Of a stretch of DNA of 64,000 nt, positions 35,641-48,700 are shown piece after piece; the first letter of the stretch is position 1; the number at the start of each line of letters is the position of its first letter. The stretch covers positions 36,729,866-36,793,865 of the forward strand of contig CM076261.1 in assembly GCA_038380795.1 (NCBI GenBank). Direction: 5' to 3'. The translations under genes were made by a program, and so were the position numbers. The DNA comes from Pyrocephalus nanus. Taxonomy: Eukaryota > Chordata > Aves > Passeriformes > Tyrannidae. The notes under the pieces are model-generated. The model had not been told where the DNA came from and ran no database searches. It saw only the letters and a list, made by a program, of their open reading frames with translations.

Positions 35641-37870
35641 ACTGAATAGCTTTCATAACTCTCTCTACATTCAAAAGCTACAAACAGCAAAAACAAAGAC
35701 TTTTTTTCCGGTTCTATACTATACCTACTAGTCCCAAAATTATACTGTCATTTGAGAGAATGAAAACAAGCCTTGCAATTTTTCTAAACATGTTAGTAGA
35801 ACATACATTTACAAAAATAGTAATAAACAGTTCAAGCATTTCTATAGTTTTCTGCATAATGAAACATTTGTTCAGGTAATTTCATTGATTATCTGCTAAT
35901 GATTCATATAAGTCATGCAAGTAGTCCTTCAGCTCTAGTAAAATAAAAATATACTATCTATACATTCTTTGTTTGGTGCACTTTTCTTGATGCAAAACCA
36001 TTTGAAGAAAATTGAAAACTGTTATTTTCTGGGGATTTTGTGGGCAGGGTAAACGATGTACCATTTTGCTCACTGCTTGCTCAAGCTCAAATAGATCTGG
36101 CATGGTTTCAAAATTCATCCCATTGTGAGTATCATAATGAACTGTTCTACTTCAGTTCAAACTGCATTCAGTATTAATTTTACTACTTTAAAATTTCAGA
36201 CATGAGATGTTGTAACAGGAAGGCTCAACAGTCATCTCATTTTCTATCTCATGCTCCATCTCAGCCATTTGTTTTTGCTGGCCATGAACTCATTAAGAAT
36301 TGAATTATTATAGTGGGAAAACAATTCTGATTGACTTCAATAATGATGATACAGCAGCAGTCACCTGTAAAATACTGACATCTGCACATACTATTAAAAT
36401 TTTAACCACTGCAGACTGTGTTTATTGGAGTGAAGCACGCTGACATAACATTTGACATTCATGCCAAATGATGACAGTGAAAGAAGACAGAAAGGAAAAC
36501 AGATTATATTTGATATGTTTTTCCATGTCTGGCCTAATATAAAAACATTAGCCATTTATTTAATATTTTGATTAACACAGTGGTGATTAATATTGCAATC
36601 ATTCAAACTTTATTTTCTAATCTATTTTTTTGTACCTGGCTAGAGAGGGACAGAAGGATCAGAGAATAACTGGAGTTATCTCTGTTCCTAACAGGTGCCA
36701 AGGGTTATAACACATAACATAACATAACAAACATAACATCTTTGTCCTTAGATGTGCACTATCCAAAGAAGCAAATACAAGAGGCACTCTCCATATTCCT
36801 CCTGTTACAGCTCAGCCTCCAGAGTGACACTCAGAAGTCAACAACTTTTCATTTAGCAATGCTGCAATTTATACAATCCCCTGAATCCCTTAGGTCCAAA
36901 TTAAGGACAATGCAGTACACTGCATGGCAAACATTTTATTTTCTTCTCTCAGTGATGTACAGTACCTTGCTTAACTTCAATTTAAACTTGATTCCTTTAT
37001 ATGAGTCCTTAAAGAGAATGAACAATCTAGATGAAAACAACCTTCTTTGTTTTTTTTCTAGCATCATAAATACAGTGAAATACCAACTTTATTTGTTTAA
37101 AAGCATCTAAGGCCCTGGCTGTCAAATTTTGGTCACTGAAATTTAAATAAACCAGAGTGGCCTGGGGGAATATTGTTTTACGTTGGTTAGAAAACTGAAA
37201 GTGCCTTGAAAGCCTGTCAAGGCTAAAAGTTAGGGAAATGACACATTCTTAAAGTGCACTAGTTTCAAGTGATTTTTTTTTCATCCAAAAGCTGTTATTT
37301 GAATCTTTCATTTACAATTATTAAATGTCTTATTAGTCTTGAAGATTAATGTAAATCACAGTATAAGATTCACTTTTTCTGCTAATTAAAGATATAATTT
37401 TTTGAAAGGAAGACAGAAACACTAATGGCAGTTTTCACACCCCAAAGTGTTTTGAGATGGAGATAGAATAAATGAGTAGGAGCGTTTTGCTTCCATAGGG
37501 TTTCCAAGAGCATGTACAATTAATTTGCCACATATTTTGAGATCAGGTGTTTTCAATGTTTACTGGCTACAGCTAGAGAAAACATGACATCATTGCGTAT
37601 GTCTGTACTCTCACCCTGAGAATGATCTGAAGGTTATATTGGTTATCATCCAGACATCAAACCTAGTAGCACAGGCACATGGAGAAAATAGCTTTCTCAT
37701 GCCCTAGTAAACAGTTTAGGATATCATTACTAATGTACTTAATGTCTTACAGTGTTTGTAGTCTCACTCCACACAGATTATTCACTTCTTGCAGAAACTG
37801 TTTCAGTTAAGCCAGTGGGATGTAAGACAGGAAAATGTGGGTATAGTCCATATTGCCAGTGTACTAATTT
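35641..37870. other. AT-rich unique sequence, no gene seen
   Basis: A 122-codon plus frame (36742-37110) is the longest here. It shows no domain, starts just after a short AACAT repeat (36711-36739), and has no splice or translation context that would mark a real gene. Nothing else was recognised. Confidence 0.45.
36711..36739. repeat. (AACAT)n short tandem repeat
   Basis: About five AACAT/AACATAACAA units. Confidence 0.8.
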
Positions 37871-38410
37871 TGTCCAGTATAGAGTCAATTTCCTATGTTT
37901 TGGATTTGTGATAGGAACACTGTTGATAACAAAGGGCTTTTTAGTTATTTCTGAGCAGGGTTTACACAGAGTCAAGGCCTTTTCTGCTCCTCATACAACC
38001 TCAGCAGCAAGGAGGCTGGGGGTGCAAAGTGAACAGGGAGGGACTGCAGCTGCAGCCTGGACAGCTGATCTGCACGGAACAAAGGGATATCCTTCATGAC
38101 ATGATATTATCTCAGCAATAAAAGCTGGCAAAAGAAAGAGCGAGACGGGTGGGAAGTCACTGTTAGGTATGATGAATCCTTGCTTTCCTAGAGATGGCTG
38201 AACACCTGCCTAACGATGGTAAGTAGTGAATTATTGTTTGTTTTGCTTTGCTTGTGTGTGAAGCTTTTGCTTGCCCTATTGAATTCTCTTTAACTCAACC
38301 CACAAGCTTCTCCACTTTTACCCTTCTGATTCCCTGTCCCGTCTCACTGCAGGGGGAGTGAGTGAGAGGCTGTGTGGGGCTTCGTTGCCTGCTAAGGTTA
38401 GGTCACAACA
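37871..38410 (+). mobile_element. Degenerate ERV LTR
   Basis: The body matches, by recall, a common songbird LTR: AACACTGTTGATAAC, GGAGGCTGGGGGTGCA, GAGATGGCTGAACACCTGCC and AACTCAACCCACAAGC, followed by GGGGGAGTGAGTGAGAGGCTG and an end at GGTCACAACA. A TATA-like AATAAAAGC lies near 38117. The start at TGTCCAGTATAGAG is shortened relative to the family, and no target duplication was found, so this is an old copy with an internal 5' deletion. The 115-codon frame at 37752-38099 runs into it and is not a gene. Confidence 0.7.
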
Positions 38411-40021
38411 CCCAGGTACATTAAGAACTGCTTTTTAACTGAACATTTTCCAAGTGTTTCTTGAGTTGGGTGCACTAGCTGAACATTAGAGGTGCATCTC
38501 AGCAAAAGATGAACGTTAGAAAATAAAAGAAGAAGGTGATGACTCAAGCAGAGGCAATTCATTGAAAATATTGAAAATAACTTACTAAATAAATAAATAG
38601 GAAATACTTCCTGTGGGACAGGAGGTAAATTAAAGTAAGATATTGAATTTTTAAGCGTTGATATGGAAATGCATACTTCAGCTTAAGGGGAAGAAGCTGT
38701 AGCTGAAGAAGAGGAAGTAGGTTTGGTAGCAGAGGATGGAACTGTTAGAGACTTCTTAAAATTCTGATTGATGTCTAAGAAAGGTCTGAAAGCATAAAAA
38801 TCCCTCAGAGCTGTGGATTTGTTTACCCTTTCCTACCTAATATTTCAGTCTCCTTACAAATTCAATATTTGAATTCTGGAGAGTAGGCCTGTCTTCTTGA
38901 CCTCTGTTGTGGTTTTTTTTTTTGGGGGGGAGGAAGGAGTGTTGTGATCTTTTTTGGTGTGGAGGTTTTTTTATTTACTTAAAGGAAAAGACTAAAAAAC
39001 TTCTTCAAGAATTTTTCTTCAAAAATAATGTCAAATGATTCAACTATCATTGGAAAAAATGCTGTTGTTTTCTACTGATACTGGCTTTTGAGAGTTATAT
39101 ATCCATATGTACCATATCACCAGGGCAAGTTTGATACAGAGCACTCCAGAAATATGATCTATAGGAATACTGCACAGCTTGCAAACATCTCAGGAGGATG
39201 CATTCTGTCTCAGAAAGGTGAAATCATCATAGGTTATGTGCATACTGCTTCAGTACCTATGCTAAATTTAGTTTAAACAACAGAGAATAAAATTAGGTTG
39301 ATTGCATACACAGAATATAAGTTTCCTGTTCTCAAGTTTCTCTGCTTGGAGAAATTAAAATAAAGATGCAAGTCACAGATGCATAGAGGTAGATACGGTG
39401 GACTCAGTCCAAGGTAAGGACTCAAGGCAATGTACAGTCTTTGCATTTTCAGGTACTTCATCATGGATGGAATATTTGCATTTTCATTCATGCAGGATGT
39501 TTCTTTTCTTTGCCCATTTTTTTGCCTAAACCCAGCTTTATCACACAACTTCTAGCTCCATACATGAGACTATGACACTTGGGTTTATTTCCAAGTTGTA
39601 TGGAAGACTTCATATTTCACCCAAGTAAATGAAAACTCTTACCTCTCCTCAATCTCACAGTTTTTGGTGTTTTTTTGGTATCTTTGGTGTCGTAGGCTAC
39701 AAAAGGTGTACATGGAAAAATGGGAGGTGGATGTGCAAAGAGCCTCAGTAGCACATTCTGTTCAAATTTCTTTGCTTTGCTATCAACTGGCCACTATTAT
39801 TTTGAAAGCAGAATATATCAATACATTAGATTACTTGTCTGCTTTTTGCTCAATCACATTTTGTTTGCCAAAAGTTGGGATTTTTTCCTAATCTCTTATT
39901 AATTTATTCATGAGATGAAGCACTTTTGTTTGGTTGGTTGTTGGGTTTTTTTCCTGACTAGTCATTGTTATTTGGGGGAAATATTCATTGATAAGAAAAT
40001 ATCTCTTTGTCCCAATCCTCT
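38411..40021. other. Unique sequence, no gene seen
   Basis: AT-rich; a T-run plus G-run at 38913-38930 is the only simple repeat. The frames at 39088-39276, 39273-39548 (minus) and 39664-39891 are short and unremarkable. Confidence 0.5.
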
Positions 40022-41122
40022 TGTGGTGTTTTGACCTTGACTGGACTGCAGGTGGCCACCAAAGTCATGCTGTCACTTCCCTCCTCAACTGGACAGTGGA
40101 GAGAAAATAGTGTGAAAGGCTCATGGGCTAAGATACAAGGAGACATTTGCTGATTATTGTCACAGGCAAAACAGACTCATCTTGGGGAAATTAATTGAAT
40201 TTGTTAGCAATCAAATCAGAGTAGGGTAATGAGAAGCAAAATGAAATCTCAAAAACATGTTCCCCCACTGCTCCCTTCTTCCTGAGTTTAACTTTATTCC
40301 AGATTCTACACCTCCTTCCCCCCTACAGCAGCTCTTGGGATTGGGAATGGGCATCATGATAAGTTCACGACTACCATTTCCACTGCTTCTTTCTCTTCAG
40401 AGCAAGGACTTCTTCCCCTGCTCCAGTGTGAAGTCCCTCCCATTGAAGACAATTTTCCATGAATTTCTCCAACATCAGTCCTTCTCACAGGCCACAGTTC
40501 TTCAGGAACTGCTCCATCATGGGTCCCTTCCACAGAGCTACGTCCTTCAGAAGCAGACTGCTCCAGAGCAGGTCCTCAGTGGGGCCAGAATTTCTGCCAG
40601 CAAACCTGCTCCAGTGTGGGCTCCTCTCTCCACAGGAACCTGCTCCAGAGCAGATTTCCCACAGACTCCTTCAGGCATCTACCTACTCCAGTGTGAGATC
40701 CTCCAGGGGCTGCAAGTGGATCTTTCTTCAACCAGGGACCATTATGAGCTTTAAGGGGAGAGCCCTCATTGCCATGTTCTTCCCCATGGGCTGCAGGAGA
40801 ATCTCTGCTGCAGCACCTGAGCACTCCTGCTCCTTCTGCACTGACCCTGGTAGTTGTTTCTCTCACAGATGCTTGCTCCTCTCTTCCCTGGTTGCAGTTT
40901 TCTTCTGTGCAATAATGTTTTCTTTTCTCTTAAATCTATTATCCCAGATGTGCTCCATCACCTCCATCACTGATGGGCTCATATTAAGCCAGCGGCAGGT
41001 GCATCTTGGACCTGGCTGACACTGTCGCCATCAGACATAGGGAAAGCTTCTGGCAGCTTCTCTCAGGAGCCACACCTGTATTTCACACGCTTCCTAAAAC
41101 CTTGCCACATGGACCCAATACA
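40022..41122 (-). mobile_element. ERV LTR, same family as 14504
   Basis: It reads on the minus strand: the right edge CCCAATACA is the complement of the TGTATTGGG start, and the left edge TGTGGTGTTTTGACC is the complement of the GGTCAAAACACCACA end. About 1.1 kb, matching the length and order of the copy at 14504, including the tandem CTCCAGTGTGGG...CAGTTCTTCAGGAACTG modules (about 40420-40720) and a TATA-like ATTTAAGAG on the minus strand near 40930. The flanks CCTCT (left) and GCTTT (right) agree at only three of five bases, so no secure target duplication. The 165- and 186-codon plus-strand frames inside are chance openings in the antisense strand of an LTR. Confidence 0.85.
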
Positions 41123-42203
41123 GCTTTTTTCCTGGGTACAATTGGAAGATAATCAGTAGATTTGTCCTTAACTCAGAGACAGGCACAACCTTTAGACAAA
41201 ATATTTATTGCAGCTATGTTAAATATTTATTGCATGCATTTTTTTTATGTTTTTAAATATCTGAGTTAATAAATTACTAATATCTACAGATTGACATTTT
41301 TAATCTGGATTTTTTGCACATTTATCATAGATGTTATTCCTAATTATCAAAGAAGCTGTCTTTACCCCTATTATTTTATTACTTTCATTTGCCATATTTA
41401 TGTTTAATATTGATGAGTATTCTACACATTGGTCTGTTGTTCAGATTCATTCATTAACTGAAGTGGAACTGGTGTGATCAGATTAATTGTATTAAGCAAG
41501 TGGATGGAAATCATCCTTTCCTTTTTTATAGAAAGAGAAAAGGAGAGGAAAAAAAAATATTAATTCCTAACTAACTCTGGTGCAAGTGGGTTTTTTAGAA
41601 AAAAAAATAAAGGAACGAATATTCACAGTATTTGAAGGATATAAAACATAATTACAAAATAAATAATAGTCTATAAATATTCTCCAGGACCAAGTTATAT
41701 CAAAGCAACTTAACTTTTCCTCTCTGACATGACTCCAGTCTCATGAGTAAGGTTGTTATAGTGCAATAACTTCCTGGATGTGCCTCAACAAAGAAGAAAT
41801 ACATCAGCCTTCAGGCTGCCTTACATGTGTCAGAGACCAGATTTGCATCTCACCGGATTGTCTGATTGATGGGCCAAATAAACCAGGTTGTCTGTTTGTG
41901 TGTGTGGAAGGGCCTAGGCCTGCAGCCAACGTGGCAGAGAGCACATGGCAGGGAAAGCCACATTGCTGGGCTGTCAATAAAATCCTCCTCATGGCCTCCC
42001 CATACTGTGCCCCCTGGAGCCTCTATGTGGCTGTGGCATCCCTCACTTTGGCTGGGGAGACAGTAAGTGGCAGTGAGCCAAAGGTAGCACCTAGGGGGAG
42101 TGGCTGAAGTCTATAAACAGACACACACATGGTCTAAATCCCTGCTTGGCCTCTGCCTTCCTGATCTGTCAATATGTGATCTCCAGAGTGGTCAAGCCTC
42201 TTG
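41123..42203. other. Segment between two related LTR pieces; possible ERV internal DNA
   Basis: The left half is AT-rich. The right half (about 41780-42120) is GC-richer with a 109-codon plus frame that shows no domain I recognise. Because the LTR at 40022 and the scrap at 42204 share derived changes, this could be the deleted interior of a minus-strand provirus or a duplicated flank. No primer-binding site, gag or pol motif was found. Confidence 0.3.
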
Positions 42204-42243
42204 TGATGTTTTGACCTTGGCTGGACTGCAGGTGGCTACCTGT
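42204..42243 (-). mobile_element. LTR end fragment closely related to 40022
   Basis: Thirty-nine bases matching the left edge of the LTR at 40022 at about 36 positions. They share changes such as TTTTGACCTT and GGACTGCAGGTGG that the family copy at 15480-15521 does not have. The five flanking bases CCTCT are also the same. After about 42243 the similarity stops. Confidence 0.7.
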
Positions 42244-44032
42244 CTCTCCTCTCTTTCTCTCTTTAATCTTTCTTCTTTTAATCTCATTCCTTTACTCCTT
42301 AAAAATGTGGGCAACTTTTAAACACATGTTTTCCACATGTTTTCTCTATTGCACTTAAATTATAGGTATTTCACGTAAGTTGTATGGAGTTTGGGTTTAC
42401 TGGGTGTAACAAAGGTTCCCTTACTATAGCAGTGCTTGCTAGTCTCAGTGATCTGTCGTAATTCTTTTGGGAAGTTGCATATTATTTCTGTAAAACCCTT
42501 TTTGCCAAAAATGCCTATTTTCTCACCAAATTAAAATAAGTCTTTTATAGAAAACCATCTAGTTTTTCTTCGGACATGAGTTCAAGGTATCAAAGAATCA
42601 AAGACTTTGCAAGAGTTCATATGATCAGAATCTCTTGAAGTTAAGTGCACAAGTCTAAAATTAAGCTTGGAACTTCTAGACCGGGGTGTAACAATATGGT
42701 TCATTGGTCAAATATATTTTCAGTATTCTTAGGGACCTGTTAAATGGAGGCAAATCATAATTTTTCTCACTTCCTGCCTATTCATCTTATTTTTTGCTCT
42801 ATGAATAAGAGTGCTGGTGCAATGGTGATATGTTTGTCAATCCACTAAGGTAATAAATTTGTGTACCATGCTCATTCTCACTCTTAATTTCAGTAAAGAT
42901 TTAGTAAATCATTCTATGCAAGATGCAAGGTAATGCTGATTTATGTCTGCCTTATACAAGTCCAACATTTGTAATGCCAAAGCAACAACAAAATTTGCCT
43001 ATTAAAAATTGCAGCTAGGATTGTTTAAAAAAGGAAAAGCAATAACGTTTTCTTAACTTTCAATAGCTGATTTTCAGATACTTAGTCCTCAGAACATCCT
43101 GAAAATATGAAAAAAAAAAAAAGTTCTATGGCTACCTTAAAACTGGTAAAGAAAAACATGTGAAATTATTATTTTTCTAAAAATTTCACTGATCTTTCAT
43201 ACCATTTTTTGTAAGTAAGACTTTTATTCAAGTGTACATGCATCTACAGACTCAATTCTTTACACTGCTTGCTATTTGGTCTGCACATTTTTACATGTCT
43301 AAGGCGAATTCTGGGAATTTTATGTGTGTATGTCTATCCCTAAAACACCCTTGTGTACAGTAAAAGCAAATGCACAAGTAACCGAGAAAGCACAATGGCA
43401 GAGACCACAAGATGAAGTCTCAGAATATTCAAAAAACTATTTGCAAAGTACTTGAAATCTAAGTGAAAAATTTTTCCTTTTTGTTTCAGTGGAGTCATAA
43501 GCAACTGAAAACAGAAATCTATAAAGAAAACAAGGGCAAACTTGCATTTATTGTATTTGCATTACTAAAACACAGCAAAAGCTAGACTTAATAAAATATA
43601 CTAAATTATTCTTAGAAATTAATACAAATCACTTCATTTTAAACAACAAACCAAACAAATAAATAACAGAAACCTGACACGTTACATTATGCTGTGAAAT
43701 TCAGTGTGCTTTTTCCACTAACGTAGTCACTTTTTCATTCAAAGTGATCTCACGCTCTACAAAGCCTTTTTAATAATTACTGCTGTTTCTCATCATAAAT
43801 TCCCGCTAGAGTTACAGCTGCAGATTAAACTTAATATTCCCAGCTCTGTAGATGTCATTTAACTACTCCCCCTCCTTTTCCCAACTCTTTCAAACTGTGT
43901 ATTGATTTACCATGATTGCTGACTTGAAATGGTCACATGTATGGACTCCTTCACGTAGCACTCACATAAGTGCCATTTTCACTGTTCTTTGTAAAAATGT
44001 CTTTCAATCAGTTAATTTCCTCTGTTTCCAGG

Positions 44033-44059
44033 AAAAAAAAAAAAAAAAAAAAAAAAAAA
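44033..44059. repeat. Homopolymer A-run (27 A)
   Basis: Twenty-seven A residues. The sequence to its left was not recognised as a retrocopy. Confidence 0.9.
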
Positions 44060-44471
44060 GCCATTATTTCCTTTCTAAAGGGTGAACTTCATGATAACTC
44101 TGAGGATTTTGGTTTTCAATACCTCTCCAGCACACTTGTGATATCTGCAGACAAAATTGTGTAATATTTAAAGACAGGTATTTCTAAAGACCCCATATGG
44201 GTTAGGTGTGAACTCCAAACCTAAATTTATTTTTCTTTAGAGCCTTTGAAAATACTAGCTCCACTTTAAGAAAAATGCTAAAGATAACATGAAAATGATG
44301 AATTTGAAGCTTTTCCAAATCCATAAATATATAAAAGTACAAAATTTGTCCCTGGACAGGACTGAATTTTCAAATGTGATGTCTTTCAGTTTACCTAGCT
44401 GGTCCATGTACAACCATCATGTAATATTATGATTGTTATTCAGATAAGAATTTTTTTTTAGCATTTCTTTA

Positions 44472-44497
44472 AAAACAAACAAACAAACAAACAAACA
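44472..44497. repeat. (AAAC)n microsatellite
   Basis: About six AAAC units. Confidence 0.85.
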
Positions 44498-45484
44498 CAA
44501 AAAACCCAGATTAATTATATGTGTTCTTTGTTTAGGGAACAATTATAATGCTGGATTTGAAATAGTTTCCATTTTCCAAACAACCATACTGTAATAAATA
44601 TTCAGAAAGCAAATTAAAGTCTGTTCGGCAGAATAAAGATTTGGACAGTACTTTTGCTTCTAAATACACAAACTGTATTACAAGGTCTGTAAATAACTTT
44701 TTCATCTGCTGTTTACACCTACTGTCCTCTTGCCATGAATCCATCTCTAACTTGTATCACATGTTTTCTAATCTAATATTCTAAGTAAAATTTTTTCATC
44801 CCGCCAAGGCATTTCTGAAATACATTTATATATACAGTAAGCACAGCATACTTACTGTTATAATACGAAGAATTTGTTCACTAAAAAAAGAAAATGTTTG
44901 AAAACTATGTGCAAACTAGCATGTGATATCAGGAGATCTGGACTGAAAAACTCTTTAGACAAAGGCAACTGGTACAAGGACAATAACTACTTTAATCTCC
45001 AAGTCCAGTGTATATCATTTTAGAGACTTCTTCCTGGCACCTTGGAGAAAAAATGTGAGAAAATTCCCATACTGCGCTGGAGATTTTACTTGAGGGGATT
45101 GGTATTCATCTGTCATTTCCCTACTCCTACCAGTGTCTTTATGGACTAGGCTACTGGACAAGTTATGAACACTGTTGTTTTAATACTTTGAACACTGTCG
45201 AAATTTGTGAATTTTGAAAACCTTAGAAATGGGGAGCAGTCACAGACTCTGAACTGATGATACAGCTGCTTTCATAAAGTAATACATCACCATGTTCCAC
45301 TGTTTTCATTTTCCACTTCACCCTTCTAATTTTGTTGTTGTACATGAGGTACCTCTGGCAATTCTTAAAGTTACTGCAGTGTTCTACACACCATTGTTTA
45401 TTATTATATATTTCTTCTCTTTTTAGCAGCTTTCTCAGACTATTGCTGTTTTTCTTTTATACCTTCTATTTTAACTGTCTGTAA

Positions 45485-45790
45485 GCCTTTACAGAGGGCT
45501 TATCGCTGTACTGCCTAGATGCTGGTGGCAGCAGGAAGGGCTGCAGGATCTGCACCACGTTGGACACCGCCGGTCCCAGCGGCTCCAGCGGCCCCAGCGC
45601 AGGGCACGGCTGAGCCCCTCGGCCACGGGCGGGAGGATGGGTGAGAGCCCCGGGGAAAGCCTGGGCAAGGGAGGGCAAAACACTGCCCGGCAGCCAGGGC
45701 TGAGGGAGGGGAACCGGGTGAGAAACAGCCCTGCGAGCCCCGAGGGCAGAGGAGGAGGAGGGTGGGAGGGACTCTAGGCGTTGGAGTGGA
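45485..45790 (+). repeat. GC-rich interspersed repeat, inverted relative of 8172 element
   Basis: A CpG-rich island in AT-rich DNA. The segment 45590-45745 matches, in the opposite orientation, the core of the element at 8172-8647: the complement of GTTTTGCCCTCCCTTGCC, of GAGGGGCTCAGCCGTGCC and of CACCCGGTTCCCCTCCCTC all occur in the same order. It extends further on its left side (45485-45590) than the other copy. I take it as a fragment of the same ERV-derived family. The 154-codon and 134-codon minus-strand frames across it depend on its GC content and also run into ordinary flank, so I do not call a gene. Confidence 0.65.
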
Positions 45791-48700
45791 GATTTCTCTG
45801 CATCCTTGGCAGAAATTATCACTTCTCTTTGAGGGTCTATAGCCTTCTTTTCCTGTACCATTCTCCTTTTCCTGAGAACAATGACCAAGCCTTCTCCAGG
45901 CTCCTTCCTTCCTGTGCACCTAGTACCCATGACAGGCAGTTTCCATGAAAAAAAATCTCAATTTTCACATTCCTCAGTCCAATCTTGTGAGGCTCAGGTA
46001 AATCAACGCCTTTATTTTTTCAACAGGTAAGCAAATTTGTGATGTGAGAAGAGACAAAGAAGTGTTCCTTGAAAGTTAAAAAAAGTAATTTCTGAGATAT
46101 AAGTGAAAATGCTTTTGTTTTCACCACTGAAGAAATTTCTTTAATCTTCAGGAAAGATGTTGACTTCCTGGGAGTTTCTTTGCAATTGTGGATATTTTTA
46201 GGCTCTTTGCTGGCATTTACTTATCCCTGCACTTCTTTTATTTTAAATTTCATCCCTGTATGACTGCTTTTTAAATACTCCAAACCTCTGCAGAGAACAG
46301 AGTGCTGCAACTATTTTTCAAGTTATGTATTGCACCATTCCTTTAGGAATGACATGGATTTTTGCTAATATCAAGGCAGTAACTTACTCAAATGCTGAAA
46401 TGTATATGTACTCTTTATGTATTGTTGCAGTAACTGGAGTCAGCTGAGGCTCTCAAGAGTTTCTAGAATTGGAATATAGTTAATCTAAAATTAGAATTTT
46501 AAATTATTTTTCAGATTTGAATCTAAACTAAGGATTTTAGATATGTCATTTTGATGTAACTAATTTCTCCTAATAGTCTGAGGGGGGCTCAGGTGTATGC
46601 TGCAAGGCGTGATTTTCTTCATTCATCCCTTTTCTCTGGTTTTTTTTGTTGGTTTTTTGGTTTTTTTTTTCTTCCTGGACCTATGTCAGGAAAAATGAGA
46701 GGGAGAAAAATTTTAACTTTCTGGGTCATGATCTACCTCTGCTCTGAACATTAAAGAAAGATCATTGTTTGCAGCGACAGCAGCTTCCTCATATAGCCTA
46801 CTTTAGTCCTTTTCCATGGTGTAAAAGTTTGTTCAGATTTCACAAGTAGAAACATAGTAAACTACTAAATTATGTGTAGTCACTCAAAAGAGAAAAGGTA
46901 TTTTTATTCTTTTGAACACATAAGTTATACAGATTCTGTACGTAGATATCTATTTTGAACTAGACTTTAAACAATACCTTAAATAAGCTGTCAGCAAGCA
47001 GTTAATATTTTATTTGTCTGTTTGCACAAAAACTTAACAAATTAGAGCAGAAAAACATTCAAGCCATATACAAAAAATATTACTCTATACACACCACAAA
47101 TGCAGTTTAAGTAAAATGTCATACCCAGAGCTAAAACAAACATTATTTTGATGGCTTGGTTATTGATTCCTGATTTGGTGTGGGGGTGTGTGTGGGTGTG
47201 GGGGGGTGTGTGTGTGTGTGCAGACAAACTTATACATACATAAAAGGAACATTTTGCTATCAAGTGACTTGTTACTGTGGTACACAAACATCCATTAGCA
47301 GAACTCTCACATGAAAGAATGAACTGGTTTAAAGATTGTATCTCATGTCTTTTTTGATTTATTTAAAGAAAATCCACAAAACCCCCCCACTATTCTAAGC
47401 TACTTGGATGAAAACTGACATTCTGTTAGCCTAATCAAATACACAGTTACAGAGTAATTTCTGTAATAAACTTAATAATACTAAATTAATAATTTAATAA
47501 TTTACAATTGAAATTGTAAACATGTGGTGTGTGGTAAATTTTTGGGCTTTTAGATAATTAGCTAATGTTTTTAGCTCCAAGTATTGTACATTTTCCTAGT
47601 GGTGACATGCTAATTAAGATGAAATGGCACAATATGCTGCCAGGGATTAAATAAAATAATCAAATTGTTCTTGACAAAATACTGACAGATACAATGAAGA
47701 AGCACATTATATGATATTATTGGTACATACCGGTATCAGTACATGTTATTCTTCTTCTGATTGCTTTAATGCATCAAAACATCTTGCTGACTTTAGGCTT
47801 GCAAATATATTTCAGGGCCAAAAATATGTTTGAGTTTAAGATGCATTAGTTTTAAACCAGAAAAATAGAGCAGATGTAAAGCTGGAATAAACTTTTCTGT
47901 AAGACCAAAAATCACCATGTATCTTTTTAAAAGTTATTAGTATCATAGTAATTTGTTGTAAAAGAATTTTATGCTAGATATATTTACACATTGCAGCAGG
48001 AAAAAAAAAAAAGGCAATACAGTTGGCCCACATATGTACATCTAATAGATTTAGAATGTAAAAATATGAATCTCTCAAAAATTATTGCAACCTCCTCAGT
48101 AGTGTTTAGTCGGGAACAATATTTATTTTGGTCCTAAGGGGGCATAGTTTTATATCAAATAATGCTGCAAGATATTATTATTCTTACTAATGCAATTTGG
48201 AACATCTGATATAAGTCATCTCAGTTTCCCTGGTGTATAAATGCAAAACACTTAATTCCTCTAAGTATTAAATGAAAATGCATACCTCCTGTTTGGAGAT
48301 CAGCAGATCACATTCAGGAAGAAGCAAAGATAAACTTAGATTTTAATGTTCCATACAGAAAAAAAATTGCTTTATTTTTCCTTTTAGTGAATTTATAAAA
48401 AGTTTTGTAGAACTCCTTTTATCACCTGCATGTTAATAGCTGGAAGCATGTGTGAAAATTCACCCTTTTTTGCTTAGTAACTCAAAATTTGAGACAAACA
48501 CTGATAAGAAGCTGAATCCCACTGGAATGATTCAAGAAGTTGTCCTGCTGTATTTTCTTTTTCCACAGTACTGCCAGCTCCCATCCCCTATTTATTTTCA
48601 CTGATGGGTTCATGTTCCTGATTTCTAACTAGCTGTTATGTGAGATCTTTTGTGGTAGACACAGCTGGATTTGTACAGAGATGCAATGTTGGATGAAGAT

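Larger units (their letters stand above)
42244..45484. other. AT-rich unique sequence, no gene seen
   Basis: About 3.2 kb with simple repeats only (A-run 44033-44059, AAAC repeat 44472-44497) and a small stem-loop at 44831-44862. Frames are at most about 70 codons. The part 43680-43930 has varied, non-repetitive sequence that could be conserved, but nothing specific supports this. Confidence 0.5.

Noticed and set aside
36742..37110. 122-codon plus frame in unique sequence
   Set aside because: No domain, no signal or membrane segment, no promoter or splice context; consistent with chance.
40257..41019. Plus-strand frames of 165 and 186 codons, the longest in the window
   Set aside because: They lie on the antisense strand of the ERV LTR at 40022-41122; the residues follow the LTR's tandem modules.
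45466..45930. Minus-strand 154-codon frame containing QYSDKPSVKAYRQLK, which at first recalled a mitochondrial protein leader
   Set aside because: Most of it is the GC-rich repeat also present at 8172-8647, it resembles no known protein over its length, and no splice or downstream exon was seen.
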